DNA from: Lachnoclostridium sp. UBA3775
Lineage (GTDB): Bacteria; Bacillota; Clostridia; Lachnospirales; Lachnospiraceae
Length of the DNA stretch: 24,225 nt
Assembly (NCBI GenBank): GCA_002369525.1
Contig: DFFN01000064.1
Coordinates: 1 to 24,225 of the forward strand
Direction of reading: 5' to 3'
Numbering within the stretch: position 1 is the stretch's first letter; each line of letters opens with the position of its first letter. Under the pieces are notes generated by a model. It was not told where the DNA came from. It did not search any database and saw only the letters and a program-made list of their open reading frames with translations. Of the stretch, positions 7,637 through 15,588 are shown one piece after another. Made by a program: the position numbers and the translations under genes.

Positions 7637-8470
7637 TTATATAAATTGTCTGAGATATTTTATCGCATAAGCGATATCGTCGCCTGTTGTGCCTTCCAGA
7701 ACAAGATTTGCGTCCGGCTCTACTTTCCTTATCTCGGAAATGATCCTTTCGTAATCGAAAATTCCTTTGCCGACTCCGACCTGCCGAAGCTTTCCGTCCT
7801 CAGCTTTTATGCAGTCCTTTATGTGAAATACGCATATTCTGTCTCCGAAAGTCTGAAGACCTTCATCAAGGATATCATACATCCTGTCAACGTTTGATGC
7901 ATCAAGGTAGTTGTAAAGGTCGAATATGAAGCGGATATTATCCCTGCCTATTTTCTTAACCGTGCGGTAAAGTGTTGCAACATCGTAGCATACATGACCG
8001 AAGGCGCCTTCCATACACACATTCACATCAAAATCCGCCGCATAATCGCAGAGCCCGGAAAATACTTTTACAACCCGGTCAACTGCCGCTTCGGTACGGT
8101 TTTCGGGATGATAGGTCCATTTGTCACCGTTGAAGGAGCCTGTTTCCGACCCCACCCTATCGCAGCCGAAATCTTTGGCAAGTCTTATGTAGTCCTTGAA
8201 TACCTCAATTCCGTTTTTGATCTTGGCTTCATCCGGATGCACGGGATTAAAATATGCACCGATGAGAGGGACGCTCTTTCCGGCATTCTTAAAAGAATCC
8301 CGGAATGAAGCCGCTCTCTCACTTGTTACAGAACCGGGAGTATATGATATCCCGTCAAGACATTTATAAGCAACAAGCTGAACACCGTCAAGCCCGAGCT
8401 CTGAAAGCCTTGCACATATATTCTCCTCTCCTTTGACACCAAGATCATGCGCTCTGATAAAAAGCTTCAT
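7637..8470 (-). CDS. TIM-barrel sugar isomerase/epimerase-like enzyme
   Basis: A 277-residue cytosolic protein of the xylose-isomerase-like TIM-barrel superfamily (AP endonuclease 2 fold). Candidate metal and catalytic residues sit at the ends of strands as expected: Glu154 (VCMEGAFGH), Asp184 (FIFDLYNY), His216 (VFHIKD) and Glu259 (LVLEGTTG). It starts 5 nt after the kduD stop, and the TAG stop of kduD forms part of its AGGA ribosome site, so it is translationally coupled between kduD and kduI. This position suggests a substrate in uronate or keto-deoxy sugar metabolism, for example epimerisation of a tagaturonate-like or keto-uronate intermediate. Members act on many sugars, so the reaction cannot be read from sequence alone. 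Confidence 0.85.
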   Translation of the reverse strand: MKLFIRAHDLGVKGEENICARLSELGLDGVQLVAYKCLDGISYTPGSVTSERAASFRDSFKNAGKSVPLIGAYFNPVHPDEAKIKNGIEVFKDYIRLAKDFGCDRVGSETGSFNGDKWTYHPENRTEAAVDRVVKVFSGLCDYAADFDVNVCMEGAFGHVCYDVATLYRTVKKIGRDNIRFIFDLYNYLDASNVDRMYDILDEGLQTFGDRICVFHIKDCIKAEDGKLRQVGVGKGIFDYERIISEIRKVEPDANLVLEGTTGDDIAYAIKYLRQFI

Positions 8471-8475
8471 ATTTC

Positions 8476-9231
8476 CTATCTGGCAAGCCAGCCTCCGTCA
8501 ACCGCAAGTGTAAAACCGTTTACATAGTCGCTGGCGGAAGATGCAAGAAATACTGCGGCTCCCATCAGATCGTCCGGAGTTCCCCATCTTCCTGCGGGGA
8601 TCCTTTCGAGTATGTCGGCACTTCTCTTTTCATCGTTTCGAAGCGCCTCTGTATTATTTGTAGCCATATAGCCGGGAGCTATGGCATTTACATTTATTCC
8701 GTACTTTGCCCATTCATTTGCCATGGTCATTGTGATGCCCTTAACAGCGGATTTGCTTGCTGTATAGCTCGGCACGCGGATTCCGCCCTGATAGGAAAGC
8801 ATGCTCGCGATCTGGATTATCTTTCCGCCGCTCTCCTGCTTCATGAACTGTCTTGCAGCAGCCTGTGAAAGGAAGAAAAGAGTACGGCAGTTTGTGTTCA
8901 TTACAAGATCCCAGTTTTCAACCGAGAAATCAATGCTGTCCTCGCGTTTTATTATACCTGCGTTGTTCACAAGTATGTCAAGCCTTCCGAATTTTTCAAC
9001 TGCTGTATTTATTATCGTGTCAACCATTTCAAGGCTTGAAAGATCCGCGGTAATGTACTGAAAATTTTCCTCTCCGAGCATTTCCTGGGTTTCCGTGCTT
9101 TTTGATCTGGAAACTCCGAGCACCTTTGCTCCCGCTTCGACAAAAGCCCTGCTGATGCCCTGTCCGAGACCGGTATTGCTTCCCGTTACAATTGCAACTT
9201 TGCCTTTAAGGCTGAACATATCAAGTATCAT
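8476..9231 (-). CDS. kduD: 2-dehydro-3-deoxy-D-gluconate 5-dehydrogenase
   Basis: Short-chain dehydrogenase that reduces 3-deoxy-2,5-hexodiulosonate to 2-keto-3-deoxygluconate with NAD(P)H, the step after KduI. Its 251 residues are the typical length. The nucleotide-binding motif TGSNTGLGQG is at 16-25, NNAG at 89-92, and the catalytic triad is Ser143, Tyr156 and Lys160 (SYTASKSA). The ending VNGFTLAVDGGWLAR fits KduD closely. A clear GGAGG ribosome site lies upstream in the 32-nt gap after the AEC carrier gene. The SDR family is broad, but the nearby kduI makes the KduD assignment strong. Confidence 0.93.
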   Translation of the reverse strand: MILDMFSLKGKVAIVTGSNTGLGQGISRAFVEAGAKVLGVSRSKSTETQEMLGEENFQYITADLSSLEMVDTIINTAVEKFGRLDILVNNAGIIKREDSIDFSVENWDLVMNTNCRTLFFLSQAAARQFMKQESGGKIIQIASMLSYQGGIRVPSYTASKSAVKGITMTMANEWAKYGINVNAIAPGYMATNNTEALRNDEKRSADILERIPAGRWGTPDDLMGAAVFLASSASDYVNGFTLAVDGGWLAR

Positions 9232-9263
9232 GATCGATTACCTCCGTATTCCTGATATTTTTT

Positions 9264-10265
9264 TCAAAAAATCCCCAGCATCTTAAGTGCTGCGACATAA
9301 ATGAATATCGTTACCGTGCTTATCAGGCTGGTCCAGACAACCAGCTGTCCCGCCAGTTCGTCATCTCCGCCCATTTCCTTTGCCATTACCGCCGAAGAGA
9401 CGGCAACCGGAGTTGCGAACACTCCTACAAAAGTGGCAAAGTGCTCACCCGAAAGCGAAAGCGTCCCTTTTAACAGGTATGCAAGAGAAAGGCCCGCTAC
9501 AGGCACTGCGATGTTTCTTAAGGCTGTTCCCATGATGATCTCGCGCTTAAGCCTTGAGATCGCCGAGAACTCAAATCTGCCTCCGAGCACAAGCAGTGCA
9601 AACGGTGTGCATATGTTCTTTACGCTTTCAAGCGATTTGTATATCACCGTGGCATCCTTAAGCCTTAATCCTATGCCAAGCTTTTCAAACCCGGCCCTTA
9701 TCACAAGCACAAGAAGTCCGGACACGGTGCCTATTATCAGAGGATTTTTCGCAATCCCCTTTAATATCTTTTTTACATCCGCTTTTTTCTTTTCTTCGCT
9801 TCCGTTAAACACCGTCAGCGTTATGACGCCGAGTATGTTAAACAAGGGAACGCAGAAAGCAGACATTACGCCTGCCGCCGCCGCACCTTTATCACCGAAT
9901 AACGATTCGGCAAGCGGGATTCCGATAATGGCATAGTTTGAACGGAAAACTGCCTGTATCATGACGCCGCGTTTCGCGTTGTCTTTAGTATAAGCCATAC
10001 AGACCGGTATTGCCAGAAAAAAAATCATCAATACCGCGACTACGCCGTATATAACATAAGCCGGATTGACATCCGACAGTTTTTCAATTTTATAAACGTT
10101 CAGGAAAAGCATTACCGGCAGCAGTACCCTGAATACCAGTTTGTTTCCCGAATCAAAGAAATCTTTGCCGAGCAGTCCGATACGCTTTATAAAAAAACCC
10201 AGAGCAATCAGTATTATGATTGGCAAAACGGCGTTTGCCGCAAATATGAATGCATCAAAAATCAT
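9264..10265 (-). CDS. AEC-family (auxin efflux carrier-like) transporter
   Basis: A 333-residue inner-membrane carrier with about ten hydrophobic segments in two halves separated by a lysine-rich loop (EEKKKADVKK, near 165-175). Family-typical blocks are FRSNYAIIGIPLAESLFG near 117-134 and ATPVAVSSAVMAKEMGGDD near 290-308. Characterised bacterial relatives move small organic anions such as malate. Its ATG overlaps the stop of the GH4 gene (TAATG), so it is translationally coupled to alpha-galacturonidase, and kduD follows. That placement suggests it carries a pathway acid, either galacturonate uptake or efflux of a uronate, keto-acid or fermentation acid. Direction and substrate cannot be read from sequence. 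Confidence 0.88.
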   Translation of the reverse strand: MIFDAFIFAANAVLPIIILIALGFFIKRIGLLGKDFFDSGNKLVFRVLLPVMLFLNVYKIEKLSDVNPAYVIYGVVAVLMIFFLAIPVCMAYTKDNAKRGVMIQAVFRSNYAIIGIPLAESLFGDKGAAAAGVMSAFCVPLFNILGVITLTVFNGSEEKKKADVKKILKGIAKNPLIIGTVSGLLVLVIRAGFEKLGIGLRLKDATVIYKSLESVKNICTPFALLVLGGRFEFSAISRLKREIIMGTALRNIAVPVAGLSLAYLLKGTLSLSGEHFATFVGVFATPVAVSSAVMAKEMGGDDELAGQLVVWTSLISTVTIFIYVAALKMLGIF

Positions 10266-11662
10266 TACAGCTTCTCCAAAGGAAAGTAGTCTTTAAGATA
10301 CTTATCTGTTGCCCTGACCATACTTTTGAAAAGCTCACGTCCGTCTGCAAGCGAAAGGCCGTCGCACAAGGGCTGATTCATAAATGCTTCAAACAGCTTA
10401 TCAAGATTACGTTCCTTAATGCCGTAATATGTATTTTCAATATTGAGAGCATTACGGAGAACCAGTGCGTTAACCTCCGGCGGCAAGGGCTTTGAAGTTA
10501 TCGGCTTCAGGCTGTCGCGCGAGAAAACACAGTTTGTCTCGACAACCGATCCCAACGGCAGTCCCTGCATCTGTCCCACATTTATCACATTTGCATTCGA
10601 AACCACGGGAGGCACAACTCCGACAAGAGCCTTGATGAGTTCAACAACCTCCTCATCGCTGTGCTTTACGACTACCTCCTGTTCGCCGTCCGCAATCCTC
10701 TGAGACAGCCTGATCTTTTCTATCCTGTCCTGCTTGCGGAAGCTTACGGGAGTAAGGTGGAAAAGCCAGTTTTCAGCATGTTCTTTGTCTTTTATATACC
10801 ACGATCCGTTCATAAACTCGGCAAGATGCCTGTCGCCTGCTGCGGCAAGCACACCAAAGCGTCTGAAAAGATCCATTTTAACTTTATTTCCGTAAAGGAA
10901 GAAATCATCCCTGAAGCCGTCCGGAGCGACACCCATGCGCTCACAATATCCGCTTTCGTAAAACCTGTCGATGAAGCCGGGCAGTATCTTAAGAAGGTCG
11001 GTACCCTTATAGCCGGCTTCGGTTATCCAGGTAAAATGGTTTACACCGCAGGCATCGATCTGTATCTCGCTTCTGTCAGGCCTTTCGACATCCAGCATTT
11101 CATGTGCCACACAGGACAAAAACTCCTGAGCATGAAAAACTTCATGGCAGCATCCGAAAGCTTTTATTTCGGGAAAGACATCATACAAGGTCTTTGTACA
11201 TGCCGTCATCGGATTTGTAAGGTTTAAAACCCAGGCATCCGGACAGTTTTCCTTTATGGCTTTTGCAAAGCCTTCATATATCGGAACAGTTCTCATGGCG
11301 CGAAGCACACCGCCGGGGCCGACCGTGTCTCCTACAGACTGGTATATACCGTATTTTTCCGGAAAATGCACGTCGGCTTCCATCTCATCAAAGGTTCCGG
11401 GAAGGATAGAACAGATTACAAAATCAGCACCCGAAAGGGCGTCCTCAAGCTTTTCGTATACCTTGTAATCCCAGACCGAAACACAGTCCTTTGAGGCATT
11501 TATCCTTTCTCCTATCCTTTTGTTAAGTTCTGCAGCTGCAAGGTCGATATCATACAGCGCTATCTCTCCTCCGAGCTCTCCCGCAAGAGCAAGATCGGTC
11601 ATGAAAACCCTTGCCCACTGTTTCGAACCGCCGCCTATATATGCAAGCTTGATTTTTCTCAT
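10265..11662 (-). CDS. GH4 alpha-galacturonidase
   Basis: Cytosolic NAD- and metal-dependent family 4 glycosidase, 465 residues. The dinucleotide-binding motif AYIGGGSKQW is at 7-16, followed by the acidic strand end ALYDID (35-40). NLTNP (147-151) and GVNHFTW (206-212) are conserved GH4 active-site blocks. The four-residue motif after the central glycines is CHEV (172-175). In GH4 this motif separates specificities, and CHEV is the form of B. subtilis LplD, a characterised alpha-galacturonidase; alpha-glucosidases, alpha-galactosidases and alpha-glucuronidases carry others. The predicted product from saturated oligogalacturonides is free D-galacturonate. Its ATG overlaps the GH105 stop (ATGA) and its stop overlaps the next gene (TAATG). 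It is probably an lplD orthologue; I leave the symbol open. Confidence 0.9.
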   Translation of the reverse strand: MRKIKLAYIGGGSKQWARVFMTDLALAGELGGEIALYDIDLAAAELNKRIGERINASKDCVSVWDYKVYEKLEDALSGADFVICSILPGTFDEMEADVHFPEKYGIYQSVGDTVGPGGVLRAMRTVPIYEGFAKAIKENCPDAWVLNLTNPMTACTKTLYDVFPEIKAFGCCHEVFHAQEFLSCVAHEMLDVERPDRSEIQIDACGVNHFTWITEAGYKGTDLLKILPGFIDRFYESGYCERMGVAPDGFRDDFFLYGNKVKMDLFRRFGVLAAAGDRHLAEFMNGSWYIKDKEHAENWLFHLTPVSFRKQDRIEKIRLSQRIADGEQEVVVKHSDEEVVELIKALVGVVPPVVSNANVINVGQMQGLPLGSVVETNCVFSRDSLKPITSKPLPPEVNALVLRNALNIENTYYGIKERNLDKLFEAFMNQPLCDGLSLADGRELFKSMVRATDKYLKDYFPLEKL

Positions 11663-12786
11663 TGTAATCTTTTAACCTCCGTGTAGCACATAAGGAATGG
11701 TGCCACACCCTTAGCATCATTTTCAACAACGGGTTCGGAAATATAGTACTCATAGCTTCCGTCCCTGTTCGGTTTGTTTTCCGGTCCGAGTCCCGCAACC
11801 AGGCATATGCCTCCGAGATTAAGTTCGCCGTTTTCGCTTACCGTAAGATATTTATCACATATTCCGTCAAAGGTCTTTTTCCCGAGTGCAAGATATTCTT
11901 CGTCAAGCACCTTAAGCCTTACACCTTTAAGCATCGCATAGGCTATCATGCTGCTGCCGCTGGTTTCGAGATAGTTTCCTTCCTTACCGCCGCAGTCGAC
12001 AACCTGATAATACAGGCCGCTTTCGGGATCCGCATATAAGGCAATGCCTTTTATCGCTTCGCGGAAAATACCGATAAGCTCCTCCCTGTACTCATCATTG
12101 TTTATATATCCGATTATATCGGCCAGTGCGACCGTAAACCAGCCTATCGAGCGGAGCCAGAAGTTTTTGGAGCATCCCGTTTCCCTGTCTGCCCAGAATA
12201 TGGACTTTGAACAGTCACAGCCATGATAATAAAGCTTTTTGTTTTCATCAAACATCAGCCTGCGGACATTCTTTATCTGGCTCATGATATCGGACAGATC
12301 ATTATCTCCGAATTCCATTAGGTATCTCACATAGAACACCTGGGCCATGTAGATTCCGTCCAGCCATATCTGATTCGGATAGATCAGCTTATGCCAGAAA
12401 TTTCCCGTAACGGTCCTTGGCTGGTTTTTAAGCTGGCTGTAGAGAAGCTCAATGGCTTTTTTGTACTTTTCCTTCCCGGTCATCCGGTAAAGATCAAAAA
12501 GCACACGGCCCTCGTTCACATCGTCCAGATTATACTTTTCGACGGAATACCCGAGAAGCGAACCGTCCTCTTTCACATAGTAGTCTATGAAGTTTTCGGC
12601 AAAATCCGAATACCTGGCATCACCTGTCACCATGGCCATGTCAAGAAAGGCCGCAATGATGCATCCGTCGATATAATTCCATGCGGCAGGCTTGCCGAGA
12701 CGGATTTTTTCAATGTTCCAGACCGGCTTGTCCGGCGTTGAATCCGCAAGCAGTCTGTCTATATATTTTTCTATTTTTTCATACAT
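11659..12786 (-). CDS. GH105 unsaturated rhamnogalacturonyl/galacturonyl hydrolase
   Basis: Cytosolic (alpha/alpha)6-barrel enzyme that removes the unsaturated uronic acid from the non-reducing end of lyase-generated pectin fragments, giving a keto-uronate for KduI. It has 375 residues and no signal peptide. Key residues line up with B. subtilis YteR by number: Asp88 (NLDDVNEGR), His132 (FWHKL) and the catalytic Asp143 (IWLDGIYM). WNYIDGC (37-43) and the aromatic blocks around CSKNFWLRSIGWF are also typical. Its start is 5 nt after the GH28 stop with only a weak ribosome site, implying translational coupling; its stop overlaps the GH4 start (ATGA). Rhamnogalacturonan versus homogalacturonan preference cannot be decided. 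Confidence 0.93.
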   Translation of the reverse strand: MYEKIEKYIDRLLADSTPDKPVWNIEKIRLGKPAAWNYIDGCIIAAFLDMAMVTGDARYSDFAENFIDYYVKEDGSLLGYSVEKYNLDDVNEGRVLFDLYRMTGKEKYKKAIELLYSQLKNQPRTVTGNFWHKLIYPNQIWLDGIYMAQVFYVRYLMEFGDNDLSDIMSQIKNVRRLMFDENKKLYYHGCDCSKSIFWADRETGCSKNFWLRSIGWFTVALADIIGYINNDEYREELIGIFREAIKGIALYADPESGLYYQVVDCGGKEGNYLETSGSSMIAYAMLKGVRLKVLDEEYLALGKKTFDGICDKYLTVSENGELNLGGICLVAGLGPENKPNRDGSYEYYISEPVVENDAKGVAPFLMCYTEVKRLQ

Positions 12787-12791
12787 ATTTT

Positions 12792-14330
12792 CTAGACCGT
12801 TTCCAATTCTTCCACGTTGTTAACAATCAGTTCGTCTCCGACACAGCCTTCGATATTTACATTTTTGACCGTCAGCTTTCTGACATTGTCAAAATACATT
12901 CCGGCCCTGCTCATTTTCACGGCATTGTTTTTCATTGCCGGAACCCCTTCTTTAGCGTTGGGATCGTAGGTGAAGCTTATGTTTTCTACGCTTATTTCGT
13001 CTATCGGCATCTCGGGAAGCCCGTCGCAATAGCAGGCGGCGACATGGCAGTTTTTGCATTCCATATTTCTAAATGCAAATTTACCGAGATATGGTGTCCT
13101 GTCATCAACCGGAAGCTTTTCCCTTGTCGTATTGTACTCGGAAAACCTGTCCGGATCGCAGCAGTTATACCACATGTTTATTACTATCGGAGTAAGTACT
13201 CCGTCCATTTTTATATTCTCGAACAGTACTCCGTCGATCACTGCGTCTTTTCCTCTTCCGCGTCTGGTCTTGATTCGGAGTCCCCTGTCGGTCGAATTAA
13301 AAATACACTTTTCAACCGTAAGATTCCTAACTCCGCCGGCCATTTCGCTGCCGAGCGTTACAGCACCGTGTCCGAACTGCATAATGCAGTTTCTGATGGT
13401 ATGGTGATCGGCAGGCTGTTTGAATTTCCTGCCCAGTTCAATTTTTCCTGATTTGATCGCGATACAATCGTCACCAACACTGAACCTGCAGCCGATGATG
13501 TCCACGCCGTCGCATGCCTCCGGATCAAGCGCATCGGTATTGGGGCTGTCCTTGGGAGCATTGACCGCAAGATCGAGGAACGCAAGATTTTTTGAAAAGT
13601 AAGGATGAAGCTGCCATGATGCAGAATTCTGTGCAGTGATTCCGTGAACCGTAATGTTTATGCAGCGGTTGAAAAACAGCAGTCTCGGACGTGCGGTCTT
13701 TCTTTCCTTAACATTTATCCACCATTCGCTGTTCTGTGCATTTCCGTCTATCGTTCCGCGTCCGACTATTTTGATATCCTCGGCATATTCCGCAAAAATA
13801 AGGGACTGATGCATGGGAACGGCATTGCCTTCCCATGTTCCGAAATGAACCTCTTCGCCTGTTTCAATATCGGTTGCGAATCCTGGGATCATGGGATATT
13901 TTTTTGTATCGGTACTGCCGAGCAATACGGCATTTTCGGAAAGTTCAAGCGTAATGTGGCTTTTAAGAGAGAGCGGCGATGTAAGATATGTTCCCTCTGG
14001 GAAATACAGCCTGCCGTCCTTCGGAAGACAGTTTATCGCAGCCTGTATGCTTATCGTATCGTCCGTGCTTCCGTCTCCCGTTGCCCCGAAAGCTTTTACA
14101 TTTACGGCACAGCTTTCACTAAGGGTTTTAAAAACGAGGCTTTCACCGTTTGCTTCAAGAGTATATTCCCGACCGGGTTTCAGTCCGAAAAGGGAAAAAA
14201 CATTTTTATCCGAGGAAAAAAGTTCATTGCCGTCAAGCTTTACGATGTATTCCGTCTCACTGTAATAAGGTGAACTGCCTTCAAGCTCAAAACATGCGCT
14301 TACTGAACTTGTGAATAGTGTTTTTATCAT
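12792..14330 (-). CDS. GH28 polygalacturonase, probably cytosolic exo-acting
   Basis: Family 28 beta-helix hydrolase of alpha-1,4-galacturonan, 512 residues. Residues 1-70 look like a small beta-sandwich (fibronectin-III-like) domain, as in some bacterial exo-polygalacturonases. The catalytic domain begins near VNVKAFGATGDGSTDDT (77-92). Active-site blocks are complete: NTD (264-266), GDDCIAIKSG with the Asp pair 287-288, GHG (320-322) and RIK (352-354). No signal peptide or lipobox is present, so it should act inside the cell on imported oligomers, most likely as an exo-enzyme. Its ATG overlaps the stop of the upstream membrane protein (ATGA). The AAGGAGG site is only 3 nt from the ATG, tighter than usual. 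Confidence 0.93.
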   Translation of the reverse strand: MIKTLFTSSVSACFELEGSSPYYSETEYIVKLDGNELFSSDKNVFSLFGLKPGREYTLEANGESLVFKTLSESCAVNVKAFGATGDGSTDDTISIQAAINCLPKDGRLYFPEGTYLTSPLSLKSHITLELSENAVLLGSTDTKKYPMIPGFATDIETGEEVHFGTWEGNAVPMHQSLIFAEYAEDIKIVGRGTIDGNAQNSEWWINVKERKTARPRLLFFNRCINITVHGITAQNSASWQLHPYFSKNLAFLDLAVNAPKDSPNTDALDPEACDGVDIIGCRFSVGDDCIAIKSGKIELGRKFKQPADHHTIRNCIMQFGHGAVTLGSEMAGGVRNLTVEKCIFNSTDRGLRIKTRRGRGKDAVIDGVLFENIKMDGVLTPIVINMWYNCCDPDRFSEYNTTREKLPVDDRTPYLGKFAFRNMECKNCHVAACYCDGLPEMPIDEISVENISFTYDPNAKEGVPAMKNNAVKMSRAGMYFDNVRKLTVKNVNIEGCVGDELIVNNVEELETV

Positions 14331-14974
14331 TTTCCTCCTTGTTTGCCGGCTTTAGCTTCGGCATCCTTTATGATTTTTACCATTGTATTTTTCATTGTTA
14401 TGAAAAGCATGTCAAACCCGAGATAAAACAGGCCGAACAGTATGGGTTCAACACCGAGCATCGATGCTTTTTCGCTGCTGTCGGGATTCGCGCTTACTCC
14501 GATCGCAACATTTATTACATAGTATGTTTTTATTACACAGAAAAGTATCAGCCCCGCATATACTACATTAAGGAATAACGACCAGAATTTTCTGACCGTT
14601 ACCATCATCCATTTATCATACTCTCTTTCTGTCGGCTCAAAGTGTCTTAAAGCCTTATTTGTCAGAACGTCAGTCACGACGCCCAGACCTATCGCGAGCA
14701 CTGCCATAAGATCGGCGCCCTGAATGTATACCCCGAGGCCCCAGAAAAAGAAATAGCACACGGCTCCTGCGAACCAGAACTTTATGAACAATATCTTCAG
14801 CCATCCGGGAATACTGAACTTTCCTTTTGAAGTATATTTTTTTATCTCGGCTTCGGATACTTTCGGAGCATTTTCCGCATGCACAAGCCTGTCGACAGCA
14901 TCTGTCTTCAGCTTGTAATAATCTGCTGCCGATTTTCCGGTATCCTTTTGTTTTTCACGCTTTTTCTTTGCCAT
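14327..14974 (-). CDS. Four-helix membrane protein of unknown function (215 aa)
   Basis: A 215-residue membrane protein I cannot assign to a characterised family. The first 57 residues are hydrophilic, very lysine-rich at the start, and contain SAADYYKLKTDAVDRLVHA. Four hydrophobic segments follow at about 61-83, 87-106, 128-155 and 174-195, and the C-terminus is basic. The pair GVEPILFGLFYLGFDMLF in the last helix is distinctive. From memory, similar proteins sit next to carbohydrate ABC importer genes in other Lachnospiraceae, but I could not verify this. It is the last of four such proteins around the first MsmX-type ATPase and overlaps the GH28 start by 4 nt. A role in importer assembly or regulation is inference from position only. 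Confidence 0.85.
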   Translation of the reverse strand: MAKKKREKQKDTGKSAADYYKLKTDAVDRLVHAENAPKVSEAEIKKYTSKGKFSIPGWLKILFIKFWFAGAVCYFFFWGLGVYIQGADLMAVLAIGLGVVTDVLTNKALRHFEPTEREYDKWMMVTVRKFWSLFLNVVYAGLILFCVIKTYYVINVAIGVSANPDSSEKASMLGVEPILFGLFYLGFDMLFITMKNTMVKIIKDAEAKAGKQGGK

Positions 14975-14996
14975 GTTTAACCCGGGTTTATATTAT

Positions 14997-15575
14997 TTAT
15001 TCATCATCCGATATGTCGATAGCAGCCATGTTTTCATTGCCTTCGACATCGATCGAAGTCTTTATCTTCCTGATAGCCTTGGCATAAAGAGGAAGTGTGA
15101 TAAGTAAAACGGCTGTAACCGCGATACATATTACATGCAACGAAACTACAGTTTTTGCAGTTTCGATATATTTTGTGTTCTTATCAATCACAATCTTGTT
15201 TTCCGCACGCGTTGTTGCCGAAACGATTCTCTTGATATATACGTTGTCAACAAAAATCAGAAGGGCGAGCATTCCGCCGAGAAGACCGAGCATCGGCTTG
15301 TTGGCTTTCTTACGTTTCGGAAATGAACGGAGGAATACCACAAAGGCAAGTATCGAAAACAGCATTGCCACGAATTCGCACTGGCCCATGTTCTTACCGT
15401 TGATCCTCGCGGTCGTATTGGCGATCGCCGTAAGATTAAGGGAGTAAATAAAGAACGAAGCCATCAACGCTATAAGAGGAATGGTCTGAGGCGAGCGCTT
15501 CAGTGCAACAATATATTTGCGGAATACTTCCTTTATGCCGCGTCCCTGTTTTTTTGTTTTTTTCTGATCAGCCAT
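14997..15575 (-). CDS. Four-helix membrane protein of unknown function (192 aa)
   Basis: A 192-residue protein with a basic cytosolic start (about 30 residues, many Lys/Arg), four hydrophobic segments at about 32-52, 66-83, 95-113 and 141-164, and a final acidic tail (AAIDISDDE). A basic loop PKRKKANK joins helices 2 and 3, and the loop after helix 3 begins VYIKRIV. That arrangement resembles the 201-aa protein at 17150-17755 (basic loop SRRK, then VYCIPQI after helix 3), so the two may be distant relatives. It has an AAGGA ribosome site at the stop of the ATPase gene and is followed after 22 nt by the 215-aa membrane protein. The function is unknown. Confidence 0.85.
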   Translation of the reverse strand: MADQKKTKKQGRGIKEVFRKYIVALKRSPQTIPLIALMASFFIYSLNLTAIANTTARINGKNMGQCEFVAMLFSILAFVVFLRSFPKRKKANKPMLGLLGGMLALLIFVDNVYIKRIVSATTRAENKIVIDKNTKYIETAKTVVSLHVICIAVTAVLLITLPLYAKAIRKIKTSIDVEGNENMAAIDISDDE

Positions 15576-15588
15576 CTGAACTTTTCCT

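Noticed and set aside
9301..9936. Open frame of 211 codons on the + strand, Ser/Pro/Thr-rich
   Set aside because: Antisense shadow of the AEC carrier gene. The composition is what the complement of a hydrophobic protein gives.
12681..13451. Open frame of 256 codons on the + strand
   Set aside because: It runs antisense to GH28 and the start of GH105, which have full catalytic motifs. Its translation has no recognisable domain and it has no ribosome site.
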